A stretch of DNA of 49,810 bases from Comamonadaceae bacterium (GCA_027491035.1 JAIXWZ010000045.1:1-49810); one strand, 5' to 3'. Counted from the first letter of the stretch, positions 39,938 through 49,657 are shown. Program-made: numbers and translations. The notes: a model not told the origin generated them from the sequence alone.

Positions 39938-41358
39938 ATCCACGCCTGCTCAAGCCGCCGGCTTGGCTGGTGGCCTTTGCCAACCGCCATCTGCCGTTTG
40001 CCGATGCGGCCTCGCACGAGCTGCCGCTGGCCCGTCTGCTGCGCCTGTCGCTGTTTCAGGCGGCCATCGGCATGGCCACGGCGCTGCTGGTGGGCACGCT
40101 CAACCGGGTGATGATCGTCGAGCTGGGCGTGCCGGCCTGGTGGGTGGCCTTGTCGGTGGGCTTGCCCCTGCTGTTTGCGCCGGCGCGCGCCCTGATCGGC
40201 TACCGCAGCGACACCCATCCGTCACCCCTGGGGCTCAAACGGCTGCCCTACCTGTGGATGGGCAGCCTGCTCATGTTTGCAGGCTTGGCCATGATGCCTT
40301 TTGCTTTGCTGCTGCTGTCCGACGCGCCCGAGGGCACGCTCTGGTTTGGCCGGCTCGGCGCGGCGCTGTCCTTTTTGCTGGTGGGCGCTGGCATGCAGAT
40401 CACACAGACGGCCGGCTTGGCCCTGGCCAGCGATGTCTCGCCGATCGACAAGCGTCCCCGGGTGGTGGCGCTGCTGTACGCCATGCTTCTTGTCGGGTTG
40501 ATGGTGGGCAGCGCTTTGCTGGCCTGGCTGTTGCAAGATTTCAGCCCCAAGCGCCTGATCCAGGTGGTGCAGGGCTCAGCGGTGTTGGTGATTGTGCTCA
40601 ACCTGGTTTCGCTGTGGAAGCAGGAGGCGCGCGGCCAGCGCCGTGGCCAGCGCGAGGTCGGCGGCTTTTCTCGCAACTGGGCCCGCCTGATGGCCGTGCC
40701 GCGCATGCGGCGATTCCTCTGGACGGTGGGCCTGGGCACTGCCGCTTTCAGCATGCAGGACATTATCTTGGAGCCCTATGGCGGACAGGTGCTGGGGCTC
40801 GACGTGAGCTGGACCTCCTCGCTGACGGCCCTGACCGCTGGCGGCTGTCTGCTGGCCTTTTTGATCTCGGCGCGCCTGTCTGCGCGCGGCCTCGACACCG
40901 GCCGACTGGCCGGCCTGGGCGCCTTGCTCGGCCTGCCCGCTTTTGCTTGTGTGATTTTTTCAGCGCCGCTCGAGTCGGCCTGGATGTTCCGCTTTGGCGC
41001 TGCCTTGATTGGCTTTGCCGGCGGACTTTTTTCAGTGGGCATGCTGCTCAATGCGATGGAGATGCCTGAGGGTGAGTTGACCGGGCTGGTGCTCGGCGCC
41101 TGGGGCGCGGTGCAGGCCAGCGCCGCCGGTCTGGCCATGGTCGTCGGCGGCGTGCTGCGCGATCTGGTGGGCGCGCTGGCCGAGTCGGGCTGGCTGGGCC
41201 AGGCCCTGGCCTCGCCGGTCACCGGCTACAGCTTTGTCTTTCACCTTGAGATGTACCTGCTTTTTGTGGTGCTGATTGCGCTGGGCCCCTTGGTCAAGCG
41301 CCATCAGGACCTGCCCCGCAGCCCCCGGCGCATCGGCTTGGCCGAAATGCCGGGATAG
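39925..41358 (+). CDS. lhaA: light-harvesting 1 assembly protein LhaA (PucC family)
   Basis: A 477-residue, twelve-span PUCC-family membrane protein needed for LH1 assembly in purple bacteria. The signature GTLNRVMIVELGVPAWWVAL lies near residue 54; LASDVSPIDKRPRVVALLYAML and SMQDIILEPYGGQVLG are further family landmarks. The position between bchM and puhA is the standard place of lhaA. Two starts are possible: GTG 39925 (13-nt overlap with bchM) and TTG 39934, which forms a TTGA junction. It is a paralogue of the PucC-like protein at 25825-27216. Confidence 0.93.
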   Translation: MARLNPRLLKPPAWLVAFANRHLPFADAASHELPLARLLRLSLFQAAIGMATALLVGTLNRVMIVELGVPAWWVALSVGLPLLFAPARALIGYRSDTHPSPLGLKRLPYLWMGSLLMFAGLAMMPFALLLLSDAPEGTLWFGRLGAALSFLLVGAGMQITQTAGLALASDVSPIDKRPRVVALLYAMLLVGLMVGSALLAWLLQDFSPKRLIQVVQGSAVLVIVLNLVSLWKQEARGQRRGQREVGGFSRNWARLMAVPRMRRFLWTVGLGTAAFSMQDIILEPYGGQVLGLDVSWTSSLTALTAGGCLLAFLISARLSARGLDTGRLAGLGALLGLPAFACVIFSAPLESAWMFRFGAALIGFAGGLFSVGMLLNAMEMPEGELTGLVLGAWGAVQASAAGLAMVVGGVLRDLVGALAESGWLGQALASPVTGYSFVFHLEMYLLFVVLIALGPLVKRHQDLPRSPRRIGLAEMPG

Positions 41359-41406
41359 CCTTTGAACCGATTTTTGCCAGCCCGCCCTGACTGAAGGAGA
41401 CCCATC

Positions 41407-42165
41407 ATGGGAACAGGAGCCATCACCCAGTACGTCGACGTCGCCCAGCTTGTGCTTTATGCCTTCTGGATTTTCTTTTTCGGCCTGATCTATTACCTTG
41501 CGCGTGAGAACCATCGCGAGGGCTATCCCATGGATGCGGGCCGAGAAAATGGGCCCAAGATCACCGGCTGGCCGGTGCCCGATCCGGTGACGTACAAGCT
41601 GCACGACGGCCGCGAAGTGCATGCCCCCGATCCGCAGCGCCCTGACGGCCAGTACAGCGCCCAAGCCGCGCACGGCTGGAACGGTGCGCCCATCGAGCCG
41701 GTGGGCAATCCCTTGCTCGCTGGCGTGGGCCCTGGTGCCTGGGCCATGCGCGCCGACACGCCCGATCTGACCCATCACGGTGAGGCCAAGATCGTTCCCT
41801 TGCGCGTGGCAAGCGACCACAGCGTGGCCTTGCGCGACACCGACCCGCGCGGCCTGCCCGTCTACGGCGGCGACGGCCAGCAAGCGGGCACAGTGACCGA
41901 CATCTGGGTCGACCGCATGGAGATGATGTTTCGCTACCTGGAAGTGCAGACCCAGGGCGGCCGCCGGGTGCTGGTGCCCATCATGTTTGCGCGCATCAAG
42001 CGCACCGGCGTGCATGTTCATGCCCTCATGGCCGATCAGTTCGAGGGCGTGCCCGCCACCGCCCATCCCGAGCAGATCACCATGCTTGAGGAAGAGAAGA
42101 TCCCCGCCTACTTTGGCGCCGGACTGCTCTATGCCGCGCCCGAGCGCCAGGAGCCGCTGTTTTGA
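41407..42165 (+). CDS. puhA: photosynthetic reaction centre subunit H
   Basis: A 252-residue H subunit that caps the cytoplasmic face of the reaction centre and governs proton entry to QB. A single membrane helix lies at about residues 11-32 (VAQLVLYAFWIFFFGLIYY), followed by LARENHREGYPM and the cytoplasmic PRC-barrel (KIVPLRVASDHSVALRDTDPRGLPVYG, GTVTDIWVDRMEMMFRYLEV). AAGGAG precedes the ATG. It starts 48 nt after lhaA, the longest gap inside the 14-gene run, and ends in a TTGA overlap with puhB. Confidence 0.98.
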   Translation: MGTGAITQYVDVAQLVLYAFWIFFFGLIYYLARENHREGYPMDAGRENGPKITGWPVPDPVTYKLHDGREVHAPDPQRPDGQYSAQAAHGWNGAPIEPVGNPLLAGVGPGAWAMRADTPDLTHHGEAKIVPLRVASDHSVALRDTDPRGLPVYGGDGQQAGTVTDIWVDRMEMMFRYLEVQTQGGRRVLVPIMFARIKRTGVHVHALMADQFEGVPATAHPEQITMLEEEKIPAYFGAGLLYAAPERQEPLF

Positions 42166-42818
42166 GCGCCCAACACGAACACGAGTTCGAGGCAGCCCCG
42201 GGGCTGCCCGAGGCGCTGCCAGCGGGTGAAAAGATCCTCTGGCAGGGCGCACCGGACTGGCGGCAGCTGGCGCTGCATGCTTTCCATGTGCGCAAGCTGA
42301 CGATCTACTTTGCGCTCATCATCGCGCTGCAAGCCTGGGTGCTGCAGGGCCAAAACCCGCAAGTGGTGCTGGCCTCCATTGGGACCAGTGCCATGCTGGC
42401 GCTGACCGCCGTGGGCATGCTCACGGCCATTGCCTGGTTCGCCTCGCACACCTGCCTCTACACGCTGACCAACAAGCGCGTGGTCATGCGCGTGGGCATC
42501 GTGCTGACCATGACGTTCAACCTGCCGCTCGTGCGCATCGCTGGCGCTGCACTTAAGCCACGCGGGCGAGGCTGTGGCGACGTGGCCCTGCAGATCCGCG
42601 AGCCCGACCGCATCGCCTATTTGCATCTGTGGCCGCATGCACGCGCCTGGCGTCTGAAAAGCCCAGAGCCCAGCTTGCGCTGCGTCAAGAACGCCGATGC
42701 GGTCGGAGCGCTCATCTTGCAGGCTTGGCGCACTGCCAATCCCCATGAGGCTGTGCTCGCTCAAGGCGCCTCGCAGCATGGCCCCTCGTCCTCGATGCGC
42801 GATCCCATTGCCGCATGA
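42162..42818 (+). CDS. puhB: photosynthetic complex assembly protein PuhB
   Basis: A 218-residue membrane protein helping reaction-centre assembly. After LPAGEKILWQGAPDWRQLALHAFHVRK come three or so hydrophobic segments (YFALIIALQAWVLQ, VLASIGTSAMLALTAVGML, and AWFASHTCLYTLTNKRVVMRVGIVLTMTFNLP, a PH-like segment). The length and motifs match PuhB. The start must be TTG 42162, overlapping the puhA TGA, since no other start codon lies nearby before the conserved region. Confidence 0.93.
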   Translation: MSAQHEHEFEAAPGLPEALPAGEKILWQGAPDWRQLALHAFHVRKLTIYFALIIALQAWVLQGQNPQVVLASIGTSAMLALTAVGMLTAIAWFASHTCLYTLTNKRVVMRVGIVLTMTFNLPLVRIAGAALKPRGRGCGDVALQIREPDRIAYLHLWPHARAWRLKSPEPSLRCVKNADAVGALILQAWRTANPHEAVLAQGASQHGPSSSMRDPIAA

Positions 42819-43312
42819 AAGCCCTGGCCGCGATGAGCATCGTCAAACCCCTGCCCACTGTTCGCCGCAGGCCTTGGCCGTTGTGGATGGCGCTGGTGCT
42901 GGTCGTATTGACGTTGCTGTCGGTGGCCTGGCAGCGCCAGCAAACGGCACCGCCCGAGCCGCAAGCTGATTTGCGCTGGCAGCGTCTGCTGCGTTTTGAG
43001 GACAGGCCCAATGGCGATATCGCGGTCATCGATGCCGCCACCGGCCGCGAGGCCGCCCGCTTGCGCGGTGAGCAGGGTTTTGCCCGTGGCGCGCTGCGCA
43101 CGCTGGCGCGCGAACGCATGCGCCGCCAGCTCGGCCCCGAGCTGCCCTTTGAGCTGTCGGCCCACCGGGACGGCAAGCTGGTGCTGCGCGATCCGGCCAC
43201 TGGCGAGCGCATCCACCTTGAAGCGTTCGGTGCGAGCAACATCGCCGTCTTTGCCCAATTGCAGTCCGTGGGGCTGCCCCACATGCCTACATCTCCAGGA
43301 GTCCAACCATGA
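42815..43312 (+). CDS. puhC: photosynthetic complex assembly protein PuhC
   Basis: A 165-residue protein with a single N-terminal membrane helix ([19 protein letters not shown], about 23-41) and a periplasmic domain ([49 protein letters not shown]). This is typical of PuhC, which influences LH1-reaction-centre assembly. It overlaps puhB and acsF at ATGA junctions on both sides. Confidence 0.92.
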   Translation: MKALAAMSIVKPLPTVRRRPWPLWMALVLVVLTLLSVAWQRQQTAPPEPQADLRWQRLLRFEDRPNGDIAVIDAATGREAARLRGEQGFARGALRTLARERMRRQLGPELPFELSAHRDGKLVLRDPATGERIHLEAFGASNIAVFAQLQSVGLPHMPTSPGVQP

Positions 43313-44427
43313 ACGCCTCCATCGCCAACGATCGCAACACCGACCATGTGGCCTTGCTGATGGACCGGGTCGAGAGCTCGGCCGATGCCACCGCCCGCGC
43401 GCTGGTCAACACCGTGTTGTCACCGCGCTTTTACACCACCGACTTTGAGGCCTTTGATCGTCTCGACATCGAGCCCGTGCGCGCCGAATGGGACGCCATG
43501 ATGGCCGAGTACGAGGGCGACAACAACCACGACCACTTTCAGCGCGACGCCCAGTTCGCCGAAGAGGTCAAGCGCCTGATGCCCCAGCTCAGCCCCGAGC
43601 TGCGGCAGGAGTTTTTAGACTTTCTGATCTCTTCGCTTACCTCCGAGTTTTCCGGCTGCATCCTCTACAACGAAATTCGCAAGAACATCCGCAACCCTGA
43701 TATTCGTCAGCTCATGACCTATATGGCGCGCGACGAGTCGCGCCATGCGGGCTTTCTCAACCAGTCGCTCAAGGATTTCAACCTGGGCATTGATCTGGGC
43801 GGCCTCAAGCGCAGCAAGAAGTACACCTTCTTCAAGCCCAAGTACATCTACTACGCCACCTACCTGTCCGAGAAGATCGGCTACGCCCGCTATATCACCA
43901 TCTTTCGCCAGCTCGAGCGCAACCCTGACAAGCGTTTTCACCCGATCTTTCGCTGGTTCGAGCGCTGGTGCAACGACGAGTTTCGCCATGGTGAGTCCTT
44001 CGCGCTGATCATGCGCGCCAACCCCAAGTTGCTGACCGGCGTGAACCGGCTGTGGATCCGCTTTTTCATCCTGGCCGTCTACGCCACCATGTATGTGCGC
44101 GACCACAACCGGCCCCTGCTGCATGAGGCCATGGGTCTCAATTCGGGCGAGTACGACTACGAGGTGTTTCGCATCACCTCGCAGATCTGCCGGCAGGTCT
44201 TTCCTGTTGAGCTCGATATGGACCATCCCACCATGCGCCGCGGTCTCGACAAATTGGTCGAGATCTCTGCCGCGCACAGCCGCGCCAAGCTCAGAGGCGG
44301 CCCGCTGGGCCTGTTGCTGCAGGGCGTGCATGCCGCGCGGGCGGCGCTGACCTTCACGCGGCTGTTCTTTCTGCCCGTGAAGTCGCAGGAGTTGCCCGCT
44401 CAGGTGCGCAGCGTCCCGGTGTGGTGA
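43309..44427 (+). CDS. acsF: aerobic Mg-protoporphyrin IX monomethyl ester oxidative cyclase
   Basis: A 372-residue diiron enzyme that builds the isocyclic E ring of bacteriochlorophyll using O2. The carboxylate/His iron ligands are in [32 protein letters not shown] and [13 protein letters not shown] (ExxH motifs). Its presence means ring closure can proceed in oxic conditions; no bchE is in the window. It lies between puhC and puhE, a conserved purple-bacterial order. ATG overlaps the puhC stop. Confidence 0.97.
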   Translation: MNASIANDRNTDHVALLMDRVESSADATARALVNTVLSPRFYTTDFEAFDRLDIEPVRAEWDAMMAEYEGDNNHDHFQRDAQFAEEVKRLMPQLSPELRQEFLDFLISSLTSEFSGCILYNEIRKNIRNPDIRQLMTYMARDESRHAGFLNQSLKDFNLGIDLGGLKRSKKYTFFKPKYIYYATYLSEKIGYARYITIFRQLERNPDKRFHPIFRWFERWCNDEFRHGESFALIMRANPKLLTGVNRLWIRFFILAVYATMYVRDHNRPLLHEAMGLNSGEYDYEVFRITSQICRQVFPVELDMDHPTMRRGLDKLVEISAAHSRAKLRGGPLGLLLQGVHAARAALTFTRLFFLPVKSQELPAQVRSVPVW

Positions 44428-44464
44428 CCCAGCACGGCCAGGCCAGCCCAGCCCGCAATTGCCC

Positions 44465-45319
44465 ATGATGGACTTCGCCTCCCCGATTGCCGCTGCTGCG
44501 CTGTTTGCGCTGCTCAGTTGGTGGTTGGGCACGGGTGTCATCTTGTGGCTGGTGCGCCGGCCCGCGGCCAGTTTTCGCTGGAGCTTGGCTCTTGCCACGG
44601 TCATGCTGCTGCTGGGCTTGTGGGGCAGCGCGCACAGCATGAAGACAACAGGCAGTGCCTCGGCCTATTTGGGTTTTGCCAGCGTGATCTTGATGTGGAG
44701 CTGGCATGAGCTGGCCTTTCTGACTGGCGTGTTGGCCGGTCCCAGGCGGCAGGCCTTGCAAAGCGGCGCCACTGGCTGGCTGCGGCTGAGCCAATCGGTG
44801 CAAGCCATTGCCTACCATGAGCTGGCCTTGATCGTGAATTTTGCGCTGCTGTGGATGCTGCAAGTGGGGCAGCCCAACCATGTGGCGCTTTGCACCTTTG
44901 CCTTGCTGTGGTGCATGCGCCTGTCGGCCAAGCTCAACCTCTTTGTGGGTGTGCCGCAAACGGGCGTGCAGTACCTGCCGGAGCACTTGCGCTATTTGGG
45001 CAGCTACTTCAAGACTGCGCCGGTGCGCGGCTTTTTCTTTTTGACCCTGGCGGCGTCGGCCCTGACCCTGGGTTGGCTGACTTGGCAGGTGCGCAGCGGT
45101 CAAGTGGCGGCCAGCACCGGCTGGGTGTTGTTGGCGGCCTTGCTGGGTCTGGCCATCGTCGAGCATGTGCTCATGGCTTTTCCCTTGTCGATAGAAAAGC
45201 TTTGGGGCTGGGCCATGCGTCAGCGGCCATCACCGCGCGAAAGCGCGGTGATGGCGCGACCGATCGTTGCGGCGGTGCCGCCTGTGCCGGTGGCGGCGAG
45301 CAAAGGGGATGCGTCATGA
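44465..45319 (+). CDS. puhE: photosynthetic complex assembly protein PuhE
   Basis: A 284-residue polytopic membrane protein (DUF3623), about seven hydrophobic segments, with ILMWSWHELAFLTGVLAGPR and MRLSAKLNLFVGVPQTGVQYLPEHLRYLGSY as family motifs. PuhE affects bacteriochlorophyll supply to photosystem assembly. ATG 44465 or 44468 is possible. It follows acsF by 37 nt and overlaps crtI (ATGA). Confidence 0.92.
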   Translation: MMDFASPIAAAALFALLSWWLGTGVILWLVRRPAASFRWSLALATVMLLLGLWGSAHSMKTTGSASAYLGFASVILMWSWHELAFLTGVLAGPRRQALQSGATGWLRLSQSVQAIAYHELALIVNFALLWMLQVGQPNHVALCTFALLWCMRLSAKLNLFVGVPQTGVQYLPEHLRYLGSYFKTAPVRGFFFLTLAASALTLGWLTWQVRSGQVAASTGWVLLAALLGLAIVEHVLMAFPLSIEKLWGWAMRQRPSPRESAVMARPIVAAVPPVPVAASKGDAS

Positions 45320-46878
45320 ATGCGGTCAATATGCTCGAGACCCGCCAGCTGATCGGGGCGGGGCAGCGGCCCCAGGCCCTGGTCATAGGCAGCGGCTTTG
45401 GCGGGCTGGCAGCGGCCATTCGCTTGCAGCTGCGAGGCTGGCAGGTCACTGTGCTGGAAAAGTTAGATGCGCCCGGCGGGCGCGCCTATGTGCATCGCGT
45501 CAACGGACATGTGTTTGACGCCGGCCCCACCATCATCACGGTGCCGGCGCTGCTCCAAGAGCTTTGGCAGCTGGCCGGGCAGCAAATGAGCGACCATGTC
45601 ACGCTCAAGCAGCTCGATCCTTTTTACCGCATCCGCTTTGACGACGGCGACCATTTTGACTACAGCGGCGACATCGACCGCATGCGCGCCGAGGTGCGCC
45701 GCATCAGCCCCTCGGATGCGGCGGGTTTTGAAAACTTCATGCGCGAGGCTGACGATTGCTACCTGCGTGGCTTCGAGGTCCTGGGCACCCGGCCCTTTAG
45801 CACCGTCGTCGATTTGCTGCAGGCCTTGCCCGCCATTGCGCGCATGCGCGGCTGGCGCAGCTTGCACCAGATGGTGGCCGGTCACCTCAAGCATCCCAAG
45901 CTGCGCATGGCCATGAGCCTGCAAAGTCTGCTGATTGGCGGCAACCCGTATTCGGTGACCTGTGTCTACAGCCTGGTCAATGCGCTGGAGCGCCAGTTTG
46001 GGGTGCACTGGACCATGGGGGGCACCGGTGCACTGATTCAGGGCATGGTCAAGCTGCTGCAAAGTCTGGGCGGCCAGCTGCGCTGCAACGCGCAGGTCGA
46101 TCGCATCGATGTGCAGGACGGGCGTGCCAGCGGCGTGACCTTGGCTGGCGGGCAGCAACTGGCAGCCGACATCGTGGTCTCCAACGCCGATGCCGCCTGG
46201 ACTTACAAGCACCTGGTGGCCAGCGAGCTGCGCCGCAGCTGGACCGACCGGCGCATTGCCCGCGGCCGCTATTCCATGAGTCTGTTTGTCTGGTACTTTG
46301 GCACCGACCGTCGCTATGACGAGGTGCCGCATCACATGATGGTGCTGGGCCCGCGCTACAAAGAATTGCTAGCCGACATCTTCAAGCGCCACCGACTCAG
46401 CAGCGACTTCAGCCTTTATCTGCATCGCCCGAGCGCCACCGATCCTTCAATGGCGCCGGCCGGCTGTGACACGTTTTATGTGCTCTCTCCAGTGCCGCAT
46501 CTGGACAGCGGCACCGACTGGCGGGCGCATGCCGAACCTTACCGGCAAGCGGTGGAGCAGGCGCTCGAGCGCACCGTGCTGCCGGGCCTGTCCCAGCATG
46601 TGCGCGCTTCGCTGATGACCACGCCGCTCGATTTCCAGGACCGTCTGCTGTCCTACAAAGGCGCTGCCTTCGGCTTGGAGCCGCTGCTGCTGCAAAGCGC
46701 GTACTTTCGGCCGCACAACCGCAGCGAGGATGTGCCCGGTCTGTTCATGGTTGGCGCCAGCACCCATCCGGGCGCGGGCGTGCCCGGTGTGTTGATGTCG
46801 GCCAAGGCACTCGATCAGGTGGTGCCCGATGCGCTGGACTATTTGACGCGGGGCTTGCCCTCGCTGACAGGAGCCTGA
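45316..46878 (+). CDS. crtI: phytoene desaturase
   Basis: A 520-residue FAD enzyme converting phytoene to neurosporene or lycopene. The FAD motif is VIGSGFGGLAAAIRLQLRGW (about 23-42); GGRAYVHRVNGHVFDAGPTII follows and the C-terminal signature is LFMVGASTHPGAGVPGVLMSAK. The number of desaturations cannot be told from sequence alone; in Rubrivivax both 3- and 4-step products occur. Its ATG overlaps the puhE stop, which ties carotenoid desaturation to the reaction-centre operon. crtB follows with no gap. Confidence 0.95.
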   Translation: MNAVNMLETRQLIGAGQRPQALVIGSGFGGLAAAIRLQLRGWQVTVLEKLDAPGGRAYVHRVNGHVFDAGPTIITVPALLQELWQLAGQQMSDHVTLKQLDPFYRIRFDDGDHFDYSGDIDRMRAEVRRISPSDAAGFENFMREADDCYLRGFEVLGTRPFSTVVDLLQALPAIARMRGWRSLHQMVAGHLKHPKLRMAMSLQSLLIGGNPYSVTCVYSLVNALERQFGVHWTMGGTGALIQGMVKLLQSLGGQLRCNAQVDRIDVQDGRASGVTLAGGQQLAADIVVSNADAAWTYKHLVASELRRSWTDRRIARGRYSMSLFVWYFGTDRRYDEVPHHMMVLGPRYKELLADIFKRHRLSSDFSLYLHRPSATDPSMAPAGCDTFYVLSPVPHLDSGTDWRAHAEPYRQAVEQALERTVLPGLSQHVRASLMTTPLDFQDRLLSYKGAAFGLEPLLLQSAYFRPHNRSEDVPGLFMVGASTHPGAGVPGVLMSAKALDQVVPDALDYLTRGLPSLTGA

Positions 46879-47946
46879 ATGCTGATGCCCACTGCCCAGA
46901 CCCAGGCCCTTCGTCGCGAGCAGGACTTGCTGGCCTGCGTCGAGATGATGCGCGGCGGCTCCAAGAGCTTTTTTGCCGCCAGCCGCCTTTTGCCTGCTCG
47001 CATGCGTGCGGCCAGCATCGCCCTGTATGCTTTTTGCCGGGTGGCCGACGACCTGGTCGATCAGGCCCAGGGCGATGACATGCACGAGAGCCTGCGTCAG
47101 TTGCATCACCGCCTCGATCAAATCTATGACGACCGGCCGCAGGCCTTCGTTGAGGACCGAGCCCTGGCCGTGGTGGTTCACCAGTACGGTTTGCCGCGGG
47201 CTTTGCTCGACGCCTTGCTCGAGGGTTTTGCCTGGGATGCGCAAGCGCGCCACTACGACAGCCTGGAGGATGTGCAGGCCTACGGCGCGCGGGTGGCCGG
47301 CAGTGTGGGCGCGATGATGTGCTGGATCATGGGTGGGCGCAGCGCCAGCACACTGGCGCGTGCCTGTGAGCTGGGCGTGGCCATGCAGCTGACCAATATT
47401 GCCCGCGACGTGGGCGAAGATGCGCGCAATGGCCGCCTTTATCTGCCCAGGCAATGGTTGCGCGACGCCGGTCTGGACCCCGACACCTGGCTTGCTCAGC
47501 CGCGCATCAGCCCGGCCCTGCAAGCGGTGGTCGAGCGCTTGCTGCAAGAGGCCGACCGGCTGTATCAGCAGGCCACTGCCGGTGTGGCCGGCCTGCCGCG
47601 CGACTGCCGCGCCGCCATCGTCGCGGCCCGCCTGATTTACGCCGAAATCGGCCATCAACTGCGCCGCGACGGCCTCAATCCGGTCGATCAACGCGCCGTG
47701 GTGGGGCGCTCGCGCAAGCTGGCCTTGCTCAGCCGCGCCTGGTGGCCCTTGCTGCCCTCCTCTGGGCTGGCTGCGCTCCCGCCTTTGCCCGCCATTGCCT
47801 ACCTCGTCGACATTTGTGTCGATGCGGGTGCGGCGCCGGCTGAGCTGCGCCCAGGCCGGGCGCTGCGCCGGCCCGTGGGTGAGCGGGTGGTCTGGATGAT
47901 CGAGCTCTTCGAGCGCCAACAGGTGCTGCGTCGCTCGGCGCGCTAA
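46879..47946 (+). CDS. crtB: phytoene synthase
   Basis: A 355-residue head-to-head prenyltransferase joining two geranylgeranyl diphosphates to phytoene. The first Asp motif is YAFCRVADDLVD (about 51-62) and the second TNIARDVGEDARNGRLYLP (about 173-191). The ATG immediately follows the crtI stop; ATG 46885 is an alternative two codons in. It is the last gene of the photosynthesis run and converges with the histidine kinase, 7 nt away. crtE, which makes the C20 substrate, is not in the window. Confidence 0.96.
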   Translation: MLMPTAQTQALRREQDLLACVEMMRGGSKSFFAASRLLPARMRAASIALYAFCRVADDLVDQAQGDDMHESLRQLHHRLDQIYDDRPQAFVEDRALAVVVHQYGLPRALLDALLEGFAWDAQARHYDSLEDVQAYGARVAGSVGAMMCWIMGGRSASTLARACELGVAMQLTNIARDVGEDARNGRLYLPRQWLRDAGLDPDTWLAQPRISPALQAVVERLLQEADRLYQQATAGVAGLPRDCRAAIVAARLIYAEIGHQLRRDGLNPVDQRAVVGRSRKLALLSRAWWPLLPSSGLAALPPLPAIAYLVDICVDAGAAPAELRPGRALRRPVGERVVWMIELFERQQVLRRSAR

Positions 47947-47953
47947 CAGCCCT

Positions 47954-49369
47954 TTAGAAGCTCTGCGCCGTCTGCGCTGCGTGAAGACGGGTTGCACCCA
48001 TCAAGTCCTGTAGCACCGACTCGATCCGCGCGAGGTCGGCTGGCTTGGCCAGGTGGGCTGAGAACCCCGCGGCTGTGCAGCGTTGGCGGTCTGTGGCCGT
48101 GCCCCAGCCGGTCATTGCCACCAGGGTGAGCGCAGCATCCTGGGCGCGCAGCAGACGCGCCAGCTCAAAGCCGTCCATGCCTGGCATGCTCAGGTCGACC
48201 AGGGCCGCTTGCGGTCGGTGCAAGCGGGCCAGGCCGAGAGCGCTCGGGCCGTCGTAGGCCACCCAGGTTTGGTGGCCGCTCCAGTTCAAGGCACTGGCCA
48301 GGGTGTCGGCACCGTCCGGGTTGTCGTCGACCACCAAAATGCGCCAGCTTGAGCTGCCGCAGGCGGCCACCGGCCGGCTCTCGGGCGCGCGGATCGGTGG
48401 GGGCATCGCGCTCGATCCGCAGACGGGCAGGTCGATCGTGAACACGCTGCCCAGGCCGCGGCCGCGGCTTTCGGCGGCCAAATGCCCGCCGTGCAGCTCG
48501 GCCAGTTGACGCGCCAGCGCCAGCCCGATGCCCAGACCGCCCTGGGCCATGTGCAAGTTGCGATCGACCTGGCTGTAGAGCTCAAAGACATGCGGCAGGT
48601 CGCTGGCGGCAATGCCGATGCCGTTGTCCTCCACTTGCAAGACAACCCGCTCCTCGCGCCGGTGAGCCTTGAGCGCGATCTGCCCGCCCGGTGGGGTGTA
48701 CTTGGCTGCGTTATTGAGCAGGTTGACCAGCACCTGGGTCAGCCGCGGCGGATCGGCCCGCAGCGCAACCGTCTCATCGGGCAGGCTCACGCTCAAGCGG
48801 TGTTCACGCTCGCGCATCGGGTGCTCGCTCAATTCGATCGCACCGACGACAAGCTCGCGCAAGGTCAGAGTTTGCAGCTGCAACTCGATCTTGCCCTGCG
48901 CGATGCGCTCGAGATCGAGCAGATCGTCGACCAGGCTGAGCAGGTGGTGGAGTTGGCGCTGCATCATGGTGCAGGAGCTGCTGACCCGATCGGGCTGGTC
49001 GGCTTGACGCTGCAGCAACTGCAGCCCGTGCATCAAGGGTGCAAGGGGATTGCGCAGCTCATGGCTGAGCCGCGCCAGAAATTCGGACTGGCGCCGGTTG
49101 ACCTGTTGCAACTGACGTGCAATGCCGCGCCATCTCTGCACCCGCCGCCGCAGCCGCTCATCGGGCCCCGCCGCGGCCTGAGGCGGCGCACTTGCTGCAG
49201 GCCTGCTTTCTGCTGGATCAGCGCCCATTGCCGCGGCTGCATTGAGCCCAGCCACGGTGCTGTGGCCGTTGGGGCGAGGCAGCCGCGCCTGCGCTGCAAT
49301 CCAGGAGCCACTCCAAGATTGCAGCGAGCTCGCTTGTGGGTCGATGCGGTAAGGGATGGATCTGATCAT
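47954..49369 (-). CDS. soluble hybrid histidine kinase with receiver domain
   Basis: A 471-residue protein. After an unassigned N-terminal part (about 1-95, Ala/Pro-rich, then a helical LRRRVQRWRGIARQLQQVNR) comes HisKA (FLARLSHELRNPLAPL), HATPase (N box NLLNNAAKYTPPGG, G1 DNGIGI, G2 GGLGIGLAL) and, after a linker, a receiver (ILVVDDNPDGADTLAS, phosphoacceptor in ALVDLSMPGMDG, Lys in AHLAKPAD). There is no membrane segment and no PAS or GAF domain I can recognise. No output regulator is adjacent. ATG 49369 is the longest start; a shorter one is possible. A link to photosynthesis control is guesswork. Confidence 0.9.
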   Translation of the reverse strand: MIRSIPYRIDPQASSLQSWSGSWIAAQARLPRPNGHSTVAGLNAAAAMGADPAESRPAASAPPQAAAGPDERLRRRVQRWRGIARQLQQVNRRQSEFLARLSHELRNPLAPLMHGLQLLQRQADQPDRVSSSCTMMQRQLHHLLSLVDDLLDLERIAQGKIELQLQTLTLRELVVGAIELSEHPMREREHRLSVSLPDETVALRADPPRLTQVLVNLLNNAAKYTPPGGQIALKAHRREERVVLQVEDNGIGIAASDLPHVFELYSQVDRNLHMAQGGLGIGLALARQLAELHGGHLAAESRGRGLGSVFTIDLPVCGSSAMPPPIRAPESRPVAACGSSSWRILVVDDNPDGADTLASALNWSGHQTWVAYDGPSALGLARLHRPQAALVDLSMPGMDGFELARLLRAQDAALTLVAMTGWGTATDRQRCTAAGFSAHLAKPADLARIESVLQDLMGATRLHAAQTAQSF

Positions 49370-49410
49370 GACTGCGCCAATTTAACCCCAGGCGGCATCC
49401 TGAGCGGCAG

Positions 49411-49422
49411 TGACAACTGTCA
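49411..49422. promoter_or_regulatory. short dyad upstream of the hybrid kinase
   Basis: TGACAACTGTCA: 5-bp arms TGACA/TGTCA around AC, 42 nt upstream of the kinase start. It is a candidate operator only because of its symmetry and location. Confidence 0.25.
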
Positions 49423-49530
49423 TGCAGACGCAAGCAAATGTAAGGGGGCTCGCCTCGTTGGTGCGAGGCGCGGCCCTTAGCCGCGAGGAGCTCGCGACGT
49501 GGCAGGACGGGGTGCAGCGGCGGCCCCTGC

Positions 49531-49612
49531 CGTCATTGCGAGGCGCGCAGCGCCGTGGCAATCCAGGTCTTCGTGCAGCCGCCGATGGATTGCTTCGTTC
49601 CTCACAATGACG
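49531..49612 (+). repeat. dispersed 82-bp repeat, copy A
   Basis: Runs from CGTCATTGCGAGGCGCGCAG to ...CACAATGACG. The ends are partly complementary (CGTCATTG/CAATGACG), and an inner pair ATTGCGAGG / CCTCACAAT makes it an imperfect palindrome. Copy B at 49658 differs at few positions. The region 49370-49530 before it has no gene that I can support. Confidence 0.85.
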
Positions 49613-49657
49613 GGGAGAGGGGCCAATGACGAGGCGGGGGCAATGACGGCCCCACTG

